From the NCBI GenBank assembly GCA_045589355.1, contig JAZNOW010000069.1, positions 232,739 to 296,738 on the forward strand: DNA of 64,000 bases. The letters run 5' to 3'. The position numbers and the translations under genes are program-made. Positions 9,245-17,012 of this stretch are shown here, in pieces. How positions within the stretch are numbered: the stretch's first letter is position 1; every line of letters begins with the position of its first letter. The notes below the pieces were generated by a model that searched no databases, was not told the DNA's origin, and saw only the letters and a program-made list of their open reading frames with translations. The stretch is from RUG563 sp045589355 (GTDB lineage: Bacteria; Bacillota; Clostridia; Christensenellales; Aristaeellaceae).

Positions 9245-10024
9245 ATGACCTTTGGCGAAAAACTGTCCCAGCTGCGCAAAGAAAACAATTACACCCAGGA
9301 GCAGCTGGCGGAGCTATTGCAGGTATCCCGCCAGTCCATCAGCAAATGGGAAAGCGGCCTGGCCTACCCCGAAACGGACCGGCTGATCAAAATGGGCAAC
9401 CTGTTCGGCTGCTCCATGGATTATCTGCTGAAAGACGATGTGGAACAGCGCACCACCCCCGCTCAGCCCTCTCCCTCCTTCAGCGCCGCCGGCCGCAGCC
9501 TGACCCTTCACATGACGTTCCCCGAAAAGAAAAGCGAAAAAACGGTGTTCGGCATGCCCCTGTATCACATCGGCCGCAATGCCCACGGCTTTTTCGCGCT
9601 GGGGCTGAAGGCCAAAGGCGTGTTCAGCCTGGGGCTTTTCTCCCGGGGCATTTTTTCCTTCGGCGTGCTTTCCCTGGGCGTATTTTCCGGCGGCTGCTTT
9701 GCCCTGGGTGCGCTGGCATTCGGTTCCTTCGCCGCAGGGTTGATAGCCTTTGGCGCCATTTGTCTGGGGCTCATTGCCGTTGGCGCGGTGGCAGTTGGCT
9801 GCTTCTCCGCCGGCGCCGTGGCCCTGGGGCAATACCTGGCCATCGGGGATTCTGCCCGGGGCATGATCGCCCTGGGCCAGTCGGAAGCTGTGGGCAGCCT
9901 GTACCACCATGTGGGGGACGCTGCCCTTGCGGATGTTTTCACCATCCGCTCCCTTCTGAACGAGCAGGTGCCCCGCTGGCTGGAGCCTGCAAAAAACATT
10001 TTCTGTGCTTTGTTCCTTCCGTAA
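9245..10024 (+). CDS. XRE regulator with a C-terminal glycine-pentad repeat domain
   Basis: Residues 1-65 are a standard Cro/C1 helix-turn-helix (FGEKLSQLRKENNYTQEQLA, then SRQSISKWESG). After a variable linker, residues about 115-200 consist of 17 uninterrupted five-residue units beginning with Gly (for example GVFSL GLFSR GIFSF GVLSL), with a few more after a one-residue slip. The third position is usually F, L, I or V and the fourth A or S. This spacing recalls pentapeptide-repeat beta-helices, but the residues are nearly all hydrophobic, so a membrane-embedded or packed helical solenoid is possible. The ATG at 9245 is chosen because it starts exactly at the HTH and has AAAGGAAG ten bases upstream. 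The HTH is certain; the role of the repeat is not known. Confidence 0.88.
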   Translation: MTFGEKLSQLRKENNYTQEQLAELLQVSRQSISKWESGLAYPETDRLIKMGNLFGCSMDYLLKDDVEQRTTPAQPSPSFSAAGRSLTLHMTFPEKKSEKTVFGMPLYHIGRNAHGFFALGLKAKGVFSLGLFSRGIFSFGVLSLGVFSGGCFALGALAFGSFAAGLIAFGAICLGLIAVGAVAVGCFSAGAVALGQYLAIGDSARGMIALGQSEAVGSLYHHVGDAALADVFTIRSLLNEQVPRWLEPAKNIFCALFLP

Positions 10025-10028
10025 GAAA

Positions 10029-10057
10029 AGCGAGCCTCAAAGGGCTCGCTTCTTTTT
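10029..10057. terminator. Bidirectional terminator
   Basis: GCGAGCC and GGCTCGC pair around TCAAAG with T-rich sequence after and A-rich before. It lies between the convergent XRE gene and the secreted-protein gene at 10057. Confidence 0.85.
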
Positions 10058-11088
10058 TATTCAAGAAAGGTTTCGGTGAAGGCAATGGCATCCGCCGCCG
10101 CAGGCGTCAGCCCGTTTTCTGCATAATAGGCAGAGAAGCTATCCGGCACCTGATGGCACACCACCACCCCGCTGCCCGGAAGCAGGCCGGTATCGTACAG
10201 CATCTCTTCACCGATATAGAGCAGGTTCCCCTCGCCATCCAGCAGCACCATGGCCAGATGCAGGTCATACGCCACTTCCTCTGTATCGTTGGTTACGGTT
10301 GTATACAGGCTTATCACGTCTTCGTCAAGGAAGTTCTTTTCCGCTTTCCATTCCACTTTCACCGGGAAACGCCGGTAGGTATACAGCGGTTCATCGTCCT
10401 CCTGCAGGGTCAGTTCATAATCCGCAGGTTTTTGAGACACGTCGTCATACATCCACACCGACAGATAAGTGCTCTCTCCGGGCTCCAGGTTCTGCACAAA
10501 TGCATCGCCGTAGTCATGCCAGGCAAATGCTTCGCCGTTTTCATCCAGCAGCTTCACCGTGCAATCATCCAGGTACACCGGCTCCGTGCCGTTGTTTTGC
10601 ACCTTGGCATACACATACTCGTTGGGGGAAGAGTAGTTCATGATATAGTGGGCGTTCTTTTGCACGATCTCCAGCCCGCCGCCTTCCCCGGCCACCGGGG
10701 CAACGTCGGCTTCCTTCACGCGGGTCAGCACCAGCGTCTCCTCGTCGCTTTTCATGGTGAGCGTGTCGTTCTCGATCACATATTCATACAATTTGGCGTT
10801 CAGCAGCATTTTGTTGCCCGTCACCACATAATTGGCTTCCTGGGCGTCCGACTCGCCAAACTGTTCACTTTGAACCATCAAACAGCATTTGCCGTCCCCG
10901 CCAAACTCCATGGTCACCGTGAAAAAGGAAGACAAGGGGGCTAAATCCTCCAGCAGACTCTTTTCGCATTCTTCATCCAACAGCCACACGCCGATCAGCG
11001 CATTGTCCGTCACAACATTTTCTGCCGCCGCCATGCCCATGCACAAAAGCATGCAAAGGGCCAGCATCATCGCCAGTGCTTTTTTCAT
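10057..11088 (-). CDS. Secreted protein of unknown function
   Basis: A 343-residue protein with a clear signal peptide (KKALAMMLALCMLLCMGMA, cleavage near AAAENVV). The first part after the signal (ALIGVWLLDEECE ... FGGDGKCCLMV) resembles lipocalin-like DUF repeats, and the second (YVYAKVQNNGTEPVYLDDCT) resembles FxLYD/immunoglobulin-like beta modules that end with a C-terminal beta-rich region. I recognise no enzyme motif. It is a single gene flanked by the terminator at 10029 and the flavin reductase-rubredoxin gene further upstream. Confidence 0.75.
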   Translation of the reverse strand: MKKALAMMLALCMLLCMGMAAAENVVTDNALIGVWLLDEECEKSLLEDLAPLSSFFTVTMEFGGDGKCCLMVQSEQFGESDAQEANYVVTGNKMLLNAKLYEYVIENDTLTMKSDEETLVLTRVKEADVAPVAGEGGGLEIVQKNAHYIMNYSSPNEYVYAKVQNNGTEPVYLDDCTVKLLDENGEAFAWHDYGDAFVQNLEPGESTYLSVWMYDDVSQKPADYELTLQEDDEPLYTYRRFPVKVEWKAEKNFLDEDVISLYTTVTNDTEEVAYDLHLAMVLLDGEGNLLYIGEEMLYDTGLLPGSGVVVCHQVPDSFSAYYAENGLTPAAADAIAFTETFLE

Positions 11089-11177
11089 TCGTTATCCCTC
11101 CTGTTCGAAAATAAAAAACGTGGTTCTGCGTTTTCATCATAGCACAGAACCACATGGTATGCAAATTAAATCTTCAT

Positions 11178-11786
11178 TTATGCTTCCATCGGGCGGAAGG
11201 CATCCTTACCATGTTTGCAGATGGGGCACACAAAATCATCGGGCAAGTCTTCCCCTTCGTGCACATAGCCGCAAATTTCGCACACCCAGCTTTTTTTCTT
11301 TGCCGGGGCAGGCTTGGGCTTGATATCCGCCTGGTAGTAGGCATAGGTGCACGCCCAGCCGTCGGACAGCACGTCCCCGTCCGTCACTTCGGCAATGAAC
11401 AGCATGTGCGTACCAAGATCCTTCATCTCCACTACCTTGGCGGAAAGGAAGCCGTTGGTCTGTTCCGTCACGTAATACAGCCCGTTCTCGCTGCGCTTCA
11501 CTGCCTCAAACCCCCGGAATTTGTCCACATCCCGGCCGGACTGGAAGCCAAACCGCTGGAAGAGGGCAAAATCCGCTTCGGTGGAAATGGCGGATACATT
11601 GAATACGCCCGTCTCCCGGATCATCTGGCAGGTCAGGTTTTCTTTCACCACCGAAATGGCAAGGCGCACCGGCTTTTCCGCCACCTGCATCACGGTATTG
11701 ATGATGCAGCCGTTGTCCTTTTCCCCCTGCCGGGCCGAAAGCACATACAAACCGTACGTAATTTTAAACAACGCTTTGGGGTTCAT
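11178..11786 (-). CDS. High-molecular-weight rubredoxin (flavin reductase domain + rubredoxin)
   Basis: A 202-residue fusion. Residues 1-150 are a flavin reductase-like FMN-binding domain (KALFKITYGLYVLSARQGEK ... NGCIINTVMQV). Residues 165-202 are a rubredoxin with two CxxC pairs (WVCEICGYVHEGED and FVCPICKHG) binding one iron. The same architecture in Moorella (Hrb) passes electrons from NAD(P)H to flavodiiron proteins for oxygen or NO detoxification. The ATG at 11786 follows AGGAGG. Together with the reverse rubrerythrin at 17414 it suggests an anaerobe protecting itself from oxygen. The electron donor is inferred. Confidence 0.9.
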   Translation of the reverse strand: MNPKALFKITYGLYVLSARQGEKDNGCIINTVMQVAEKPVRLAISVVKENLTCQMIRETGVFNVSAISTEADFALFQRFGFQSGRDVDKFRGFEAVKRSENGLYYVTEQTNGFLSAKVVEMKDLGTHMLFIAEVTDGDVLSDGWACTYAYYQADIKPKPAPAKKKSWVCEICGYVHEGEDLPDDFVCPICKHGKDAFRPMEA

Positions 11787-11844
11787 GTTGCCGCCTCCTG
11801 TACAATCATTTTTCTGCCGTTAATATACACCGTTTTTTTCGCTT

Positions 11845-12618
11845 TCAATCATCTTTGAACAATTCTTTGAAAAAATCAATCACTCCGCCGGGCTCTTCCT
11901 CTTCATCTTCGGCATAGCCCATATAGTCCATCATAAGGGAAAGTGTCCGGGCATCCTGTTCGCTGCCGTAATACAACAGCACCATCTGATCAAAAAAGGG
12001 TGTCAGGACATAGAGCTGCCGGGGGCATCCCTCCTTCGCCAGCACCTCATCCAGAAAATCAAAAAATGCACTGTTCACCCAATCGCCGTAGCTGATCAAT
12101 TCCGTTTCATAGGCATGCCCGTTGCACAGGAAAGAAACCTTTCTTGTGCCATCGGTATACGTTGTCAGGTCCATTTCTTCCGTCATCCCGGACAGATCTT
12201 CCTGCACGTCCTCAATGACGATATCCGGCACGATCCCGTCGATCCGCTGCAGAATATCCGTGTACATGGTATCCACCCGGAACACTTCCGCATCAAAGGC
12301 ATACACCTTGTCCGAAACAGGGGTCCAGGTGAAGGTATTTGGGTCATACAGGCCCAAGCCCTCCTCCATCAGGTAAACATAGGCAAAATATTCGGGGCCG
12401 GTATACTGCTCCGCCAGAAAACCATCGTGCATTTCCACCCATTGCCGATCCTCTTCCATCAGCCGCACCACGCGTTCATAATCCCCGTCATCACAGGGAA
12501 AACCCAATTGCTGCAGTTTCCGCTGCACATCCCGGTAGGCATCCGTACTTTCTGCCTGCGCAGCGGCGGCAAACAACAAAAGCAGACACACCAGCCCATA
12601 CAGAATCCTTCGCTTCAT
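11845..12618 (-). CDS. Secreted protein of unknown function
   Basis: A 257-residue protein with a signal peptide (RRILYGLVCLLLLFAAAA, cleavage near AQA-EST) and an acidic C-terminal end (AEDEEEEPGGVIDFFKE). The body contains repeated acidic-aromatic segments but no motif I recognise. The ATG overlaps the TGA of the nitroreductase upstream (ATGA), so it is co-translated with it. The partnership may be positional only. Confidence 0.75.
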   Translation of the reverse strand: MKRRILYGLVCLLLLFAAAAQAESTDAYRDVQRKLQQLGFPCDDGDYERVVRLMEEDRQWVEMHDGFLAEQYTGPEYFAYVYLMEEGLGLYDPNTFTWTPVSDKVYAFDAEVFRVDTMYTDILQRIDGIVPDIVIEDVQEDLSGMTEEMDLTTYTDGTRKVSFLCNGHAYETELISYGDWVNSAFFDFLDEVLAKEGCPRQLYVLTPFFDQMVLLYYGSEQDARTLSLMMDYMGYAEDEEEEPGGVIDFFKELFKDD

Positions 12619-13355
12619 GAGAACGCCTCCGCATCAAAATCCTTCAGGTATTCCTTGACGGACCGCTGCATTTCCCTGGAAAAATCCGAATTGAATTTGC
12701 GTTCGCAAAAGGCCTGCATCCATTCTTCGTAAGGCCGGTTCACAGCCTTTTTCGCAAACAATTGCCGCAGTTCCTCTTCCCCCATATCCCGGTAGGTGTT
12801 TTCGTGCACAATGTGCTGAAGGGGCGCCCGCTCCGGCTTTTTGCGCTCCTTTTGCTGAAGGGTGGGATAGCCGAACACCAGCATGCAGCAGGGAAACACC
12901 CACCTGGGCAGCTGAAGCAGTTCCCTTTGCTTTTCGCAGTTTTCCATAATATCCCCAATGTAGCAGCTGCCGATCCCCATGCTTTCCGCCGCCACCACCG
13001 CATTCTGGGCAGCAATGGTGGCATCGGAAACCGCCAGCATCAAGTCCCCCACGCCGGGCTGCCTGGGCGCACAGCCGGCATCCAGAAATGCCCGGTACCA
13101 TTTCCGGCAATCGGCACAGAAAACAAGCACCATCTTCCCTTCGGCAATGAAGGGCTGGTGATCGCAGCTTTCCGCAAGCTTTTCTTTCAGCGCCGCATCC
13201 GTCACGTCGATGATGGTGTACAGCTGCTGGTTCCCGGCGGTGGGCGCATGCACCGCAGAAAGCAAAATGGCTTCCTTTTCCCTGGGGCCAATCTCTTTTT
13301 CCTCAAATGCACGGACGGATTTTCTTTCCATCAGCGCCCGGATGGTATCATTCAT
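12615..13355 (-). CDS. Nitroreductase family protein
   Basis: A 246-residue flavoprotein of the NfsA/FRP branch: it starts ALMERKSVRAFEEKEI (FMN phosphate contacts), has SAVHAPTAGNQQLY, then the helix containing DATIAAQNAVVAAESMGIGS and YIGDIMEN. Members use NAD(P)H and FMN to reduce quinones, nitroaromatics or flavins. The C-terminal segment with YRDMGEEELRQLFAKKAVNRPYEEW is typical. It overlaps the next gene (11845) by four bases. RBS GGAGGCG precedes the ATG at 13355. Confidence 0.9.
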   Translation of the reverse strand: MNDTIRALMERKSVRAFEEKEIGPREKEAILLSAVHAPTAGNQQLYTIIDVTDAALKEKLAESCDHQPFIAEGKMVLVFCADCRKWYRAFLDAGCAPRQPGVGDLMLAVSDATIAAQNAVVAAESMGIGSCYIGDIMENCEKQRELLQLPRWVFPCCMLVFGYPTLQQKERKKPERAPLQHIVHENTYRDMGEEELRQLFAKKAVNRPYEEWMQAFCERKFNSDFSREMQRSVKEYLKDFDAEAFS

Positions 13356-13467
13356 GTTTCCTTCGCCTCCATTTTCTTCATCTTATCACATGCACCGGAA
13401 AAAGCAAGGTTTTTCCACCATTTCATGCAGGATGTGGGAAACATCTTTCCAATTTGTCCCTCAGGTA

Positions 13468-13496
13468 TTGCGCATTTTTCAATCCTGTGCTATCAT
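13468..13496 (+). promoter_or_regulatory. Sigma-A promoter for the 76-aa protein gene
   Basis: TTGCGC and TATCAT separated by 17 bases, about 90 bases before the ATG at 13584. Confidence 0.5.
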
Positions 13497-13583
13497 TCCC
13501 CTGCCTGAACCATGCAGGCGGCCGCTTCGGCGGAAAATCTATGTAATGGCTGCAAAACAGGCAGCCAGGGAAAGGAACACCCC

Positions 13584-13814
13584 ATGAAGAAGATCATTTG
13601 CAAAGTGGAATACGATACCGAAGCCTCCCAGTTCATCGACAAGGTGACCGTGGGCGAATACGGCGATCCCACCGGCTACGAAGAATGCCTGTTCAAAACC
13701 GAAGGCGGCAAGTTCTTCCTGTACGTAAGCGGCGGCGAAGAATCCAAGTACGCCAAGGAAGACATCAAGCGTCTTTCCCCCGCCAAGGCGGAAGAATGGC
13801 TGGCCAACAAGTAA
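13584..13814 (+). CDS. Conserved small protein, 76 residues
   Basis: MKKIICKVEYDTEASQFIDK begins a small acidic, probably cytosolic protein with alternating charged and hydrophobic residues and a short helical end (AKAEEWLANK). ATG at 13584 has GGGAAAGGA upstream; longer in-frame starts lack an RBS. I recognise it only as a type of small protein frequent in Clostridia, with no known function. It is a monocistronic unit with its own promoter and terminator. Confidence 0.75.
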   Translation: MKKIICKVEYDTEASQFIDKVTVGEYGDPTGYEECLFKTEGGKFFLYVSGGEESKYAKEDIKRLSPAKAEEWLANK

Positions 13815-13826
13815 TTCCACAAAAGA

Positions 13827-13857
13827 AAACACGCTCGTTTCCGAGCGTGTTTTTTTA
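13827..13857. terminator. Bidirectional terminator
   Basis: ACACGCTCG and CGAGCGTGT around TTTC, with A-rich and T-rich flanks, between convergent genes. Confidence 0.88.
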
Positions 13858-13871
13858 TTCCCTGATGGGGA

Positions 13872-14387
13872 TCAGATCGTTTCTTCCGCCTGCACAGGTT
13901 CTTCTTCGGCGGCTTCCTCAACCACTTCTTCCACCACCGTTTCCTGCACGGGCGCGGCTTCGTAAACGGGCTGAGCTTCTTCGGCTTTCTTATCTTCCAG
14001 GGCGCTGAGCAAACGGCTTTCGAACGCCATGCGTTCCTGATCCGCCTTCAGCTGATGCAGGAAATGGGCGATCATGCCAAGGCCCATGCACAGTAAAATG
14101 GCGCCCAGAGCCGGCGTGCTGTTGGGAATCAGCTGGGGCAGGGAGCGGAAACCGGCTCGCAGAATATCAGACTGGGCTTTCACATTCCGCGCCGTATCGG
14201 CAGAGGCCTGCTGCATGCCGGTGTAGGCATCGCCGCCGTAGTATTCGTACATGGTGTAGGTGCCCGTATCGGTGGGCAGGGATACGGAAGAAGCCGTGCC
14301 GCCGGAGCACAGCAGCACGATGGCCCAGATCACGGCCACCAAACCGGCCAGCAAACCAATGTAAGAGGGGATTTTGCTTTTGTTCAT
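13872..14387 (-). CDS. Two-TM membrane protein with a GGDAYT ectodomain and acidic tail
   Basis: A 171-residue protein: TM helix at about 10-30 (SYIGLLAGLVAVIWAIVLLC), a short ectodomain containing YEYYGGDAYTGMQQAS, a second TM near 90-110 (ALGAILLCMGLGMIAHFL), then an acidic Ala/Glu tail (VVEEVVEEAAEEEPVQAEE). The ATG at 14387 follows AGGAGAG; a longer reading frame exists but lacks an RBS. The same layout and a similar GxDxYT segment occur in the gene at 34821. Function unknown. Confidence 0.78.
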   Translation of the reverse strand: MNKSKIPSYIGLLAGLVAVIWAIVLLCSGGTASSVSLPTDTGTYTMYEYYGGDAYTGMQQASADTARNVKAQSDILRAGFRSLPQLIPNSTPALGAILLCMGLGMIAHFLHQLKADQERMAFESRLLSALEDKKAEEAQPVYEAAPVQETVVEEVVEEAAEEEPVQAEETI

Positions 14388-14574
14388 GGGAAACTCTCCT
14401 TTTTCCTTTGTACTGTCCGGCAAGCCACATGAAAAAAAGCCTTCCCTCCGCGGCTTGCTGTTCACTTTTCTCTCTGTTTACATTTTACCACTTTTCCTAC
14501 CGCAAAACAAGCACATTTTCTTTCTTCATCCTCCCGGAAGGCCGATAAAATGAAGGAATGAACAAAAGCCCGCC

Positions 14575-14622
14575 CCGGCGTTTCAGCAATCTTTCGATAA
14601 CCTTGCCGCGGCGGGCTTCTGC
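14575..14622 (-). repeat. R0: degenerate copy of the rubrerythrin 3' tail
   Basis: On the minus strand this reads AEARRGKVIERLLKRR in the same frame as the true rubrerythrin end DEARHGKAFEGLLKRY; about 33 of 45 bases match without gaps. It lies about 20 bases after the stop codon of the S66 carboxypeptidase. Its arms (AAGCCCGCC and GGCGGGCTT) also form a long hairpin followed by TTTT, so it may serve as that gene's terminator. The homology is weaker than for R1-R3. Confidence 0.55.
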
Positions 14623-14641
14623 CCATCTGAAAAGCGGGAAA

Positions 14642-15532
14642 TTACCAGTGATAGATCAGGGTGCTGCGCTCCGTGTCCAGCGTTGCCGGAATACCAATGG
14701 GCAAAATGGCGTGGTTTTCTCCATGACCGAAATCGTCGCAGTAGGCCACCGGGATGTTCCATTTTTCTCCAAGGCGGCGGAGACGCTCAAGCAATTGCTC
14801 GTTTACGGGGGAAGAATAATTTCCAAACAGCAGGCCAGAGGTGTGCGGCAGAATACCGCACTGCTCCAGCCGCCCAATGTGAGCGCTTTCACTTTCAATG
14901 CCGAAAAATTTCTCATGATCCTCGATGAAAAGCACGTATTGCCTTCCCTCGTTCAGCGGAATGCGACCCATGGCGGTCAGATAAATGAAATTGAACAGAT
15001 AGCCGCCGATCAGCGTCCCCTGTGCCGTGCCGGGGGTCAGGCAGCGCCACGGGCTGTTGGGAATGTGTTCGGCAGGACATCCGGTGGTAAATCGCTGGAA
15101 CTGATCCCGGTTGTAACCGGTGATCCCCGGAATGAGACCGGGCATTTGGCCATACAGTACGGGAATACCCGCGTTTGCCCAGACGGAATTGAGGATGCTG
15201 GTGCCATCGCTGTAACTGAGCCAAAGCTTCGGATCGCTCCTGGCTGCAGTATAATCGAGCAAAGAAGTCACGTCGTCCGCGCCTTCACCGCCGCCGAAGA
15301 ATATCATGCGCACGGATTCGTCGCGGATCAGCTCATTAAGGTCAGCAGCACGTTCCTCCGGGCTGGCGGCATAACCCCAGCTGTTCGCAAACAGATTCCT
15401 GGCATATTTCACCCGGTAACCCATGGCTTCCAATCCGGCAGCGATGGGTGCCGCCCATTGCTCCGTAACCAGCCAGCTTGGTGCCGCAAGACCGATGGTA
15501 TCGCCCTTTTTCAGGCGAAGGGGAAACGTCAT
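14642..15532 (-). CDS. S66 family LD-carboxypeptidase / MccF-like peptidase
   Basis: A 296-residue protein of the MccF/LdcA family. The nucleophile elbow SYSDGT places Ser108; Glu204 (in FIEDHEKFF) and His270 (in DDFGHGENHAILPIG) complete the Ser-Glu-His triad. FFGGGEGADDV and IGGYLFNF are other family signatures. Family members trim tetrapeptides of peptidoglycan or cleave amidated nucleotide antibiotics such as microcin C7. The ATG at 15532 has GAGGGATA upstream. The gene sits at the far end of the rubrerythrin-tail array, with tail R1 upstream of it and R0 just after its stop, so it may itself be one of the inserted units. Confidence 0.9.
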   Translation of the reverse strand: MTFPLRLKKGDTIGLAAPSWLVTEQWAAPIAAGLEAMGYRVKYARNLFANSWGYAASPEERAADLNELIRDESVRMIFFGGGEGADDVTSLLDYTAARSDPKLWLSYSDGTSILNSVWANAGIPVLYGQMPGLIPGITGYNRDQFQRFTTGCPAEHIPNSPWRCLTPGTAQGTLIGGYLFNFIYLTAMGRIPLNEGRQYVLFIEDHEKFFGIESESAHIGRLEQCGILPHTSGLLFGNYSSPVNEQLLERLRRLGEKWNIPVAYCDDFGHGENHAILPIGIPATLDTERSTLIYHW

Positions 15533-15620
15533 GGCTATCCCTCTTTCATATTTGAATAAATCAGTAAAGCGAATCGCCCCTTGCGAGGTGATTTTCAGAA
15601 GATTGGTTTTCCAGGATTTC

Positions 15621-15664
15621 TTATTTGCCGAAGCAGCGCTTCAGGAGGCCTTCGAAAGCCTTGC
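15621..15664 (-). repeat. R1: copy of the rubrerythrin 3' tail
   Basis: On the minus strand this encodes KAFEGLLKRCFGK and a stop, nearly identical to the end of the rubrerythrin gene (KAFEGLLKRYFG). It begins about ten bases after the stop of the gene at 15674. It differs from R2/R3 by three bases in the core. No clear terminator follows. Confidence 0.88.
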
Positions 15665-15673
15665 AGCGAGAGA

Positions 15674-16165
15674 TTATGCTTGGATCCCTCGTTCGCGTAG
15701 TACATACCACGCAGGCCGCCGGAATTCATCCCATTCTATCGTCACAGCATCAAAAGAGATTTGAGCTTCGAAGTACGGCTCATCTCCACAGCCTGCCATT
15801 CTCCATCTCTCGCAATCACTCTTGCGAAAAGCATAAATGCACGCTGTGCAGTTTAATTCATGAAGAAGCATTTCTCTTGCCGCATGACCAGTATAGGTAA
15901 TCAACGGCTCTGCCGGACACGATTTCCCAGATGCATCTGTAATCCATGGCACGCCTGGCTCAAAGGTAATGATCTCGCATCCATAGAAAGTGATTCTGGC
16001 AAGCTGAAGCTCCATGTCGCAATTTGCTGGATTTTGTGTCGTGTTCTTGCGTATGTTCAGGTGCTTTGCATCCACGATCAAAGATTCTGAATCATACGAC
16101 ACGAAATGCCACTCAGCATCGTGAAACTCAAAATCATGCAGGGTGTTATCAGCCCGATACTTCAC
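15674..16165 (-). CDS. Hypothetical protein, cassette between R1 and R2
   Basis: A 163-residue protein starting VKYRADNTLHDFEFHDAEWH. GTG at 16165 is preferred, with GGGAGGCG seven bases upstream; a longer ORF start (16216) has no RBS and would cross the upstream terminator. The pattern is alternating beta strands (DMELQLARITFYGCEIITFE) with a helical stretch (HAAREMLLHEL); several cysteines occur. I do not recognise the family; immunity-type proteins have comparable layouts, but that is only resemblance. Its base composition is more AT-rich than the surrounding genes. It lies between terminator plus R2 upstream and R1 immediately after the stop. Confidence 0.72.
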   Translation of the reverse strand: MKYRADNTLHDFEFHDAEWHFVSYDSESLIVDAKHLNIRKNTTQNPANCDMELQLARITFYGCEIITFEPGVPWITDASGKSCPAEPLITYTGHAAREMLLHELNCTACIYAFRKSDCERWRMAGCGDEPYFEAQISFDAVTIEWDEFRRPAWYVLRERGIQA

Positions 16166-16198
16166 AGAATCGCCTCCCTTCGGAAGTATGATAACATG

Positions 16199-16225
16199 AA
16201 AAAACGGCAGGAACAAGCCCTGCCG
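16199..16225 (-). terminator. Terminator following tail R2
   Basis: CGGCAGG/CCTGCCG hairpin then a run of T on the minus strand, directly after the stop codon carried by R2. It separates the XRE cassette from the gene at 15674. Confidence 0.85.
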
Positions 16226-16239
16226 TATAAGTGTTAGAA

Positions 16240-16287
16240 TTACTTGCCGAAGTAGCGCTTCAGCAGGCCTTCGAAAGCCTTGCCGTT
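16240..16287 (-). repeat. R2: copy of the rubrerythrin 3' tail
   Basis: Encodes NGKAFEGLLKRYFGK plus stop on the minus strand. It begins two bases after the TGA of the XRE gene. R2 and R3 share 36 consecutive identical bases from TTCGAA to the stop codon. A terminator follows. Confidence 0.92.
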
Positions 16288-16289
16288 CT

Positions 16290-16823
16290 TCAGCGGATTC
16301 CTTGCTCCATGAGTACGTTCAATACATAGTCGCGTGCTTTGCTGGGCTGTAGATGTTTCTGCACATCACGCGGGTCTACGTAATCGCCATCGCGAATACA
16401 CCCAAGCAGAAGCTCTATGGTAAACACCTCAAAAATATGCGAATCCGAAAAAGCTTGCTCAATGGTTGTATTCATGCGGGAATTCAAAGCATCAATCATA
16501 CATTTGTATATAAAATGCTCTCGCCCCAGCAATTCCCCTATCCGGTCAATTGCGCTGAGCGCCTCTCGCATTTGCGCTACGGTTACATGTCGGCGATAAC
16601 CTCCACAGCCATTGCCTCCAGACAGGATTGCATCTACGGAGCAACGCAGCATGCACGCCAGATCCGGCAACAATGAAACATCCGGCAATGTTTCGCCTCT
16701 CTCCCAGTTTGAAACCGACTGAGGACTAACACACAAACGCTCACCCACTTCGGCTTGTGTTAAGCCCAGCTCTTTGCGGCAGTTCTGAATGAAGTTGCCA
16801 ATTTGGATAAGATCAAGATTCAT
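16290..16823 (-). CDS. XRE family transcriptional regulator, cassette between R2 and R3
   Basis: A 177-residue protein. Residues 8-65 are a Cro/C1 HTH (FIQNCRKELGLTQAEVGERL then VSPQSVSNWERGETLPDVS). The C-terminal 110 residues are helical and lack a known ligand domain. ATG at 16823 is preferred over an in-frame GTG nine bases upstream because GGTAGGTG lies six bases before it. The TGA touches tail R2. A perfect 9-bp inverted repeat overlaps the promoter region (16867-16894) and is a plausible self-operator. Base composition is lower in GC than the neighbours. Confidence 0.88.
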   Translation of the reverse strand: MNLDLIQIGNFIQNCRKELGLTQAEVGERLCVSPQSVSNWERGETLPDVSLLPDLACMLRCSVDAILSGGNGCGGYRRHVTVAQMREALSAIDRIGELLGREHFIYKCMIDALNSRMNTTIEQAFSDSHIFEVFTIELLLGCIRDGDYVDPRDVQKHLQPSKARDYVLNVLMEQGIR

Positions 16824-16866
16824 TGACGTCACCTACCTTTCGGATATAATCATAATCCATGTTGTA

Positions 16867-16894
16867 TATCAAGTAAACAGAACAGTACTTGATA
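16867..16894. promoter_or_regulatory. Palindromic operator upstream of the XRE gene
   Basis: TATCAAGTA and TACTTGATA form a perfect 9-bp inverted repeat separated by 10 bases. A promoter-like TTGATA with TTATAT 17 bases further on (minus strand) overlaps it. The position suggests autoregulation by the XRE protein (inference). Confidence 0.6.
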
Positions 16895-16921
16895 AATCAC
16901 CCCGAAAGTAAAGTGCAAATT

Positions 16922-16952
16922 GAAAAGAGCAGTTCGTTTAAGAACTGCTCTC
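16922..16952 (-). terminator. Terminator following tail R3
   Basis: GAGAGCAGTTC and GAACTGCTC pair on the minus strand, followed by TTTTC. It ends the zinc-ribbon protein unit. Confidence 0.82.
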
Positions 16953-16966
16953 AATGCAATCATTGA

Positions 16967-17008
16967 TTACTTGCCGAAGTAGCGCTTCAGCAGGCCTTCG
17001 AACGCCTT
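16967..17008 (-). repeat. R3: copy of the rubrerythrin 3' tail
   Basis: Encodes KAFEGLLKRYFGK plus stop, starting four bases after the stop of the gene at 17013. The upstream edge reads CTGAAAGGCGTTCGAA, where R2 has CTGAAGAACGGCAAGGCTTTCGAA, so the repeat edges lie near the TTCGAA palindrome. It is followed by a terminator. Confidence 0.92.
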
Positions 17009-17012
17009 TCAG

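Noticed and set aside
15674..16823. Toxin-antitoxin pair formed by the XRE gene and the adjacent unknown gene
   Set aside because: The genes are separated by a tail copy and a terminator and have separate ribosome sites, unlike a coupled toxin-antitoxin operon.
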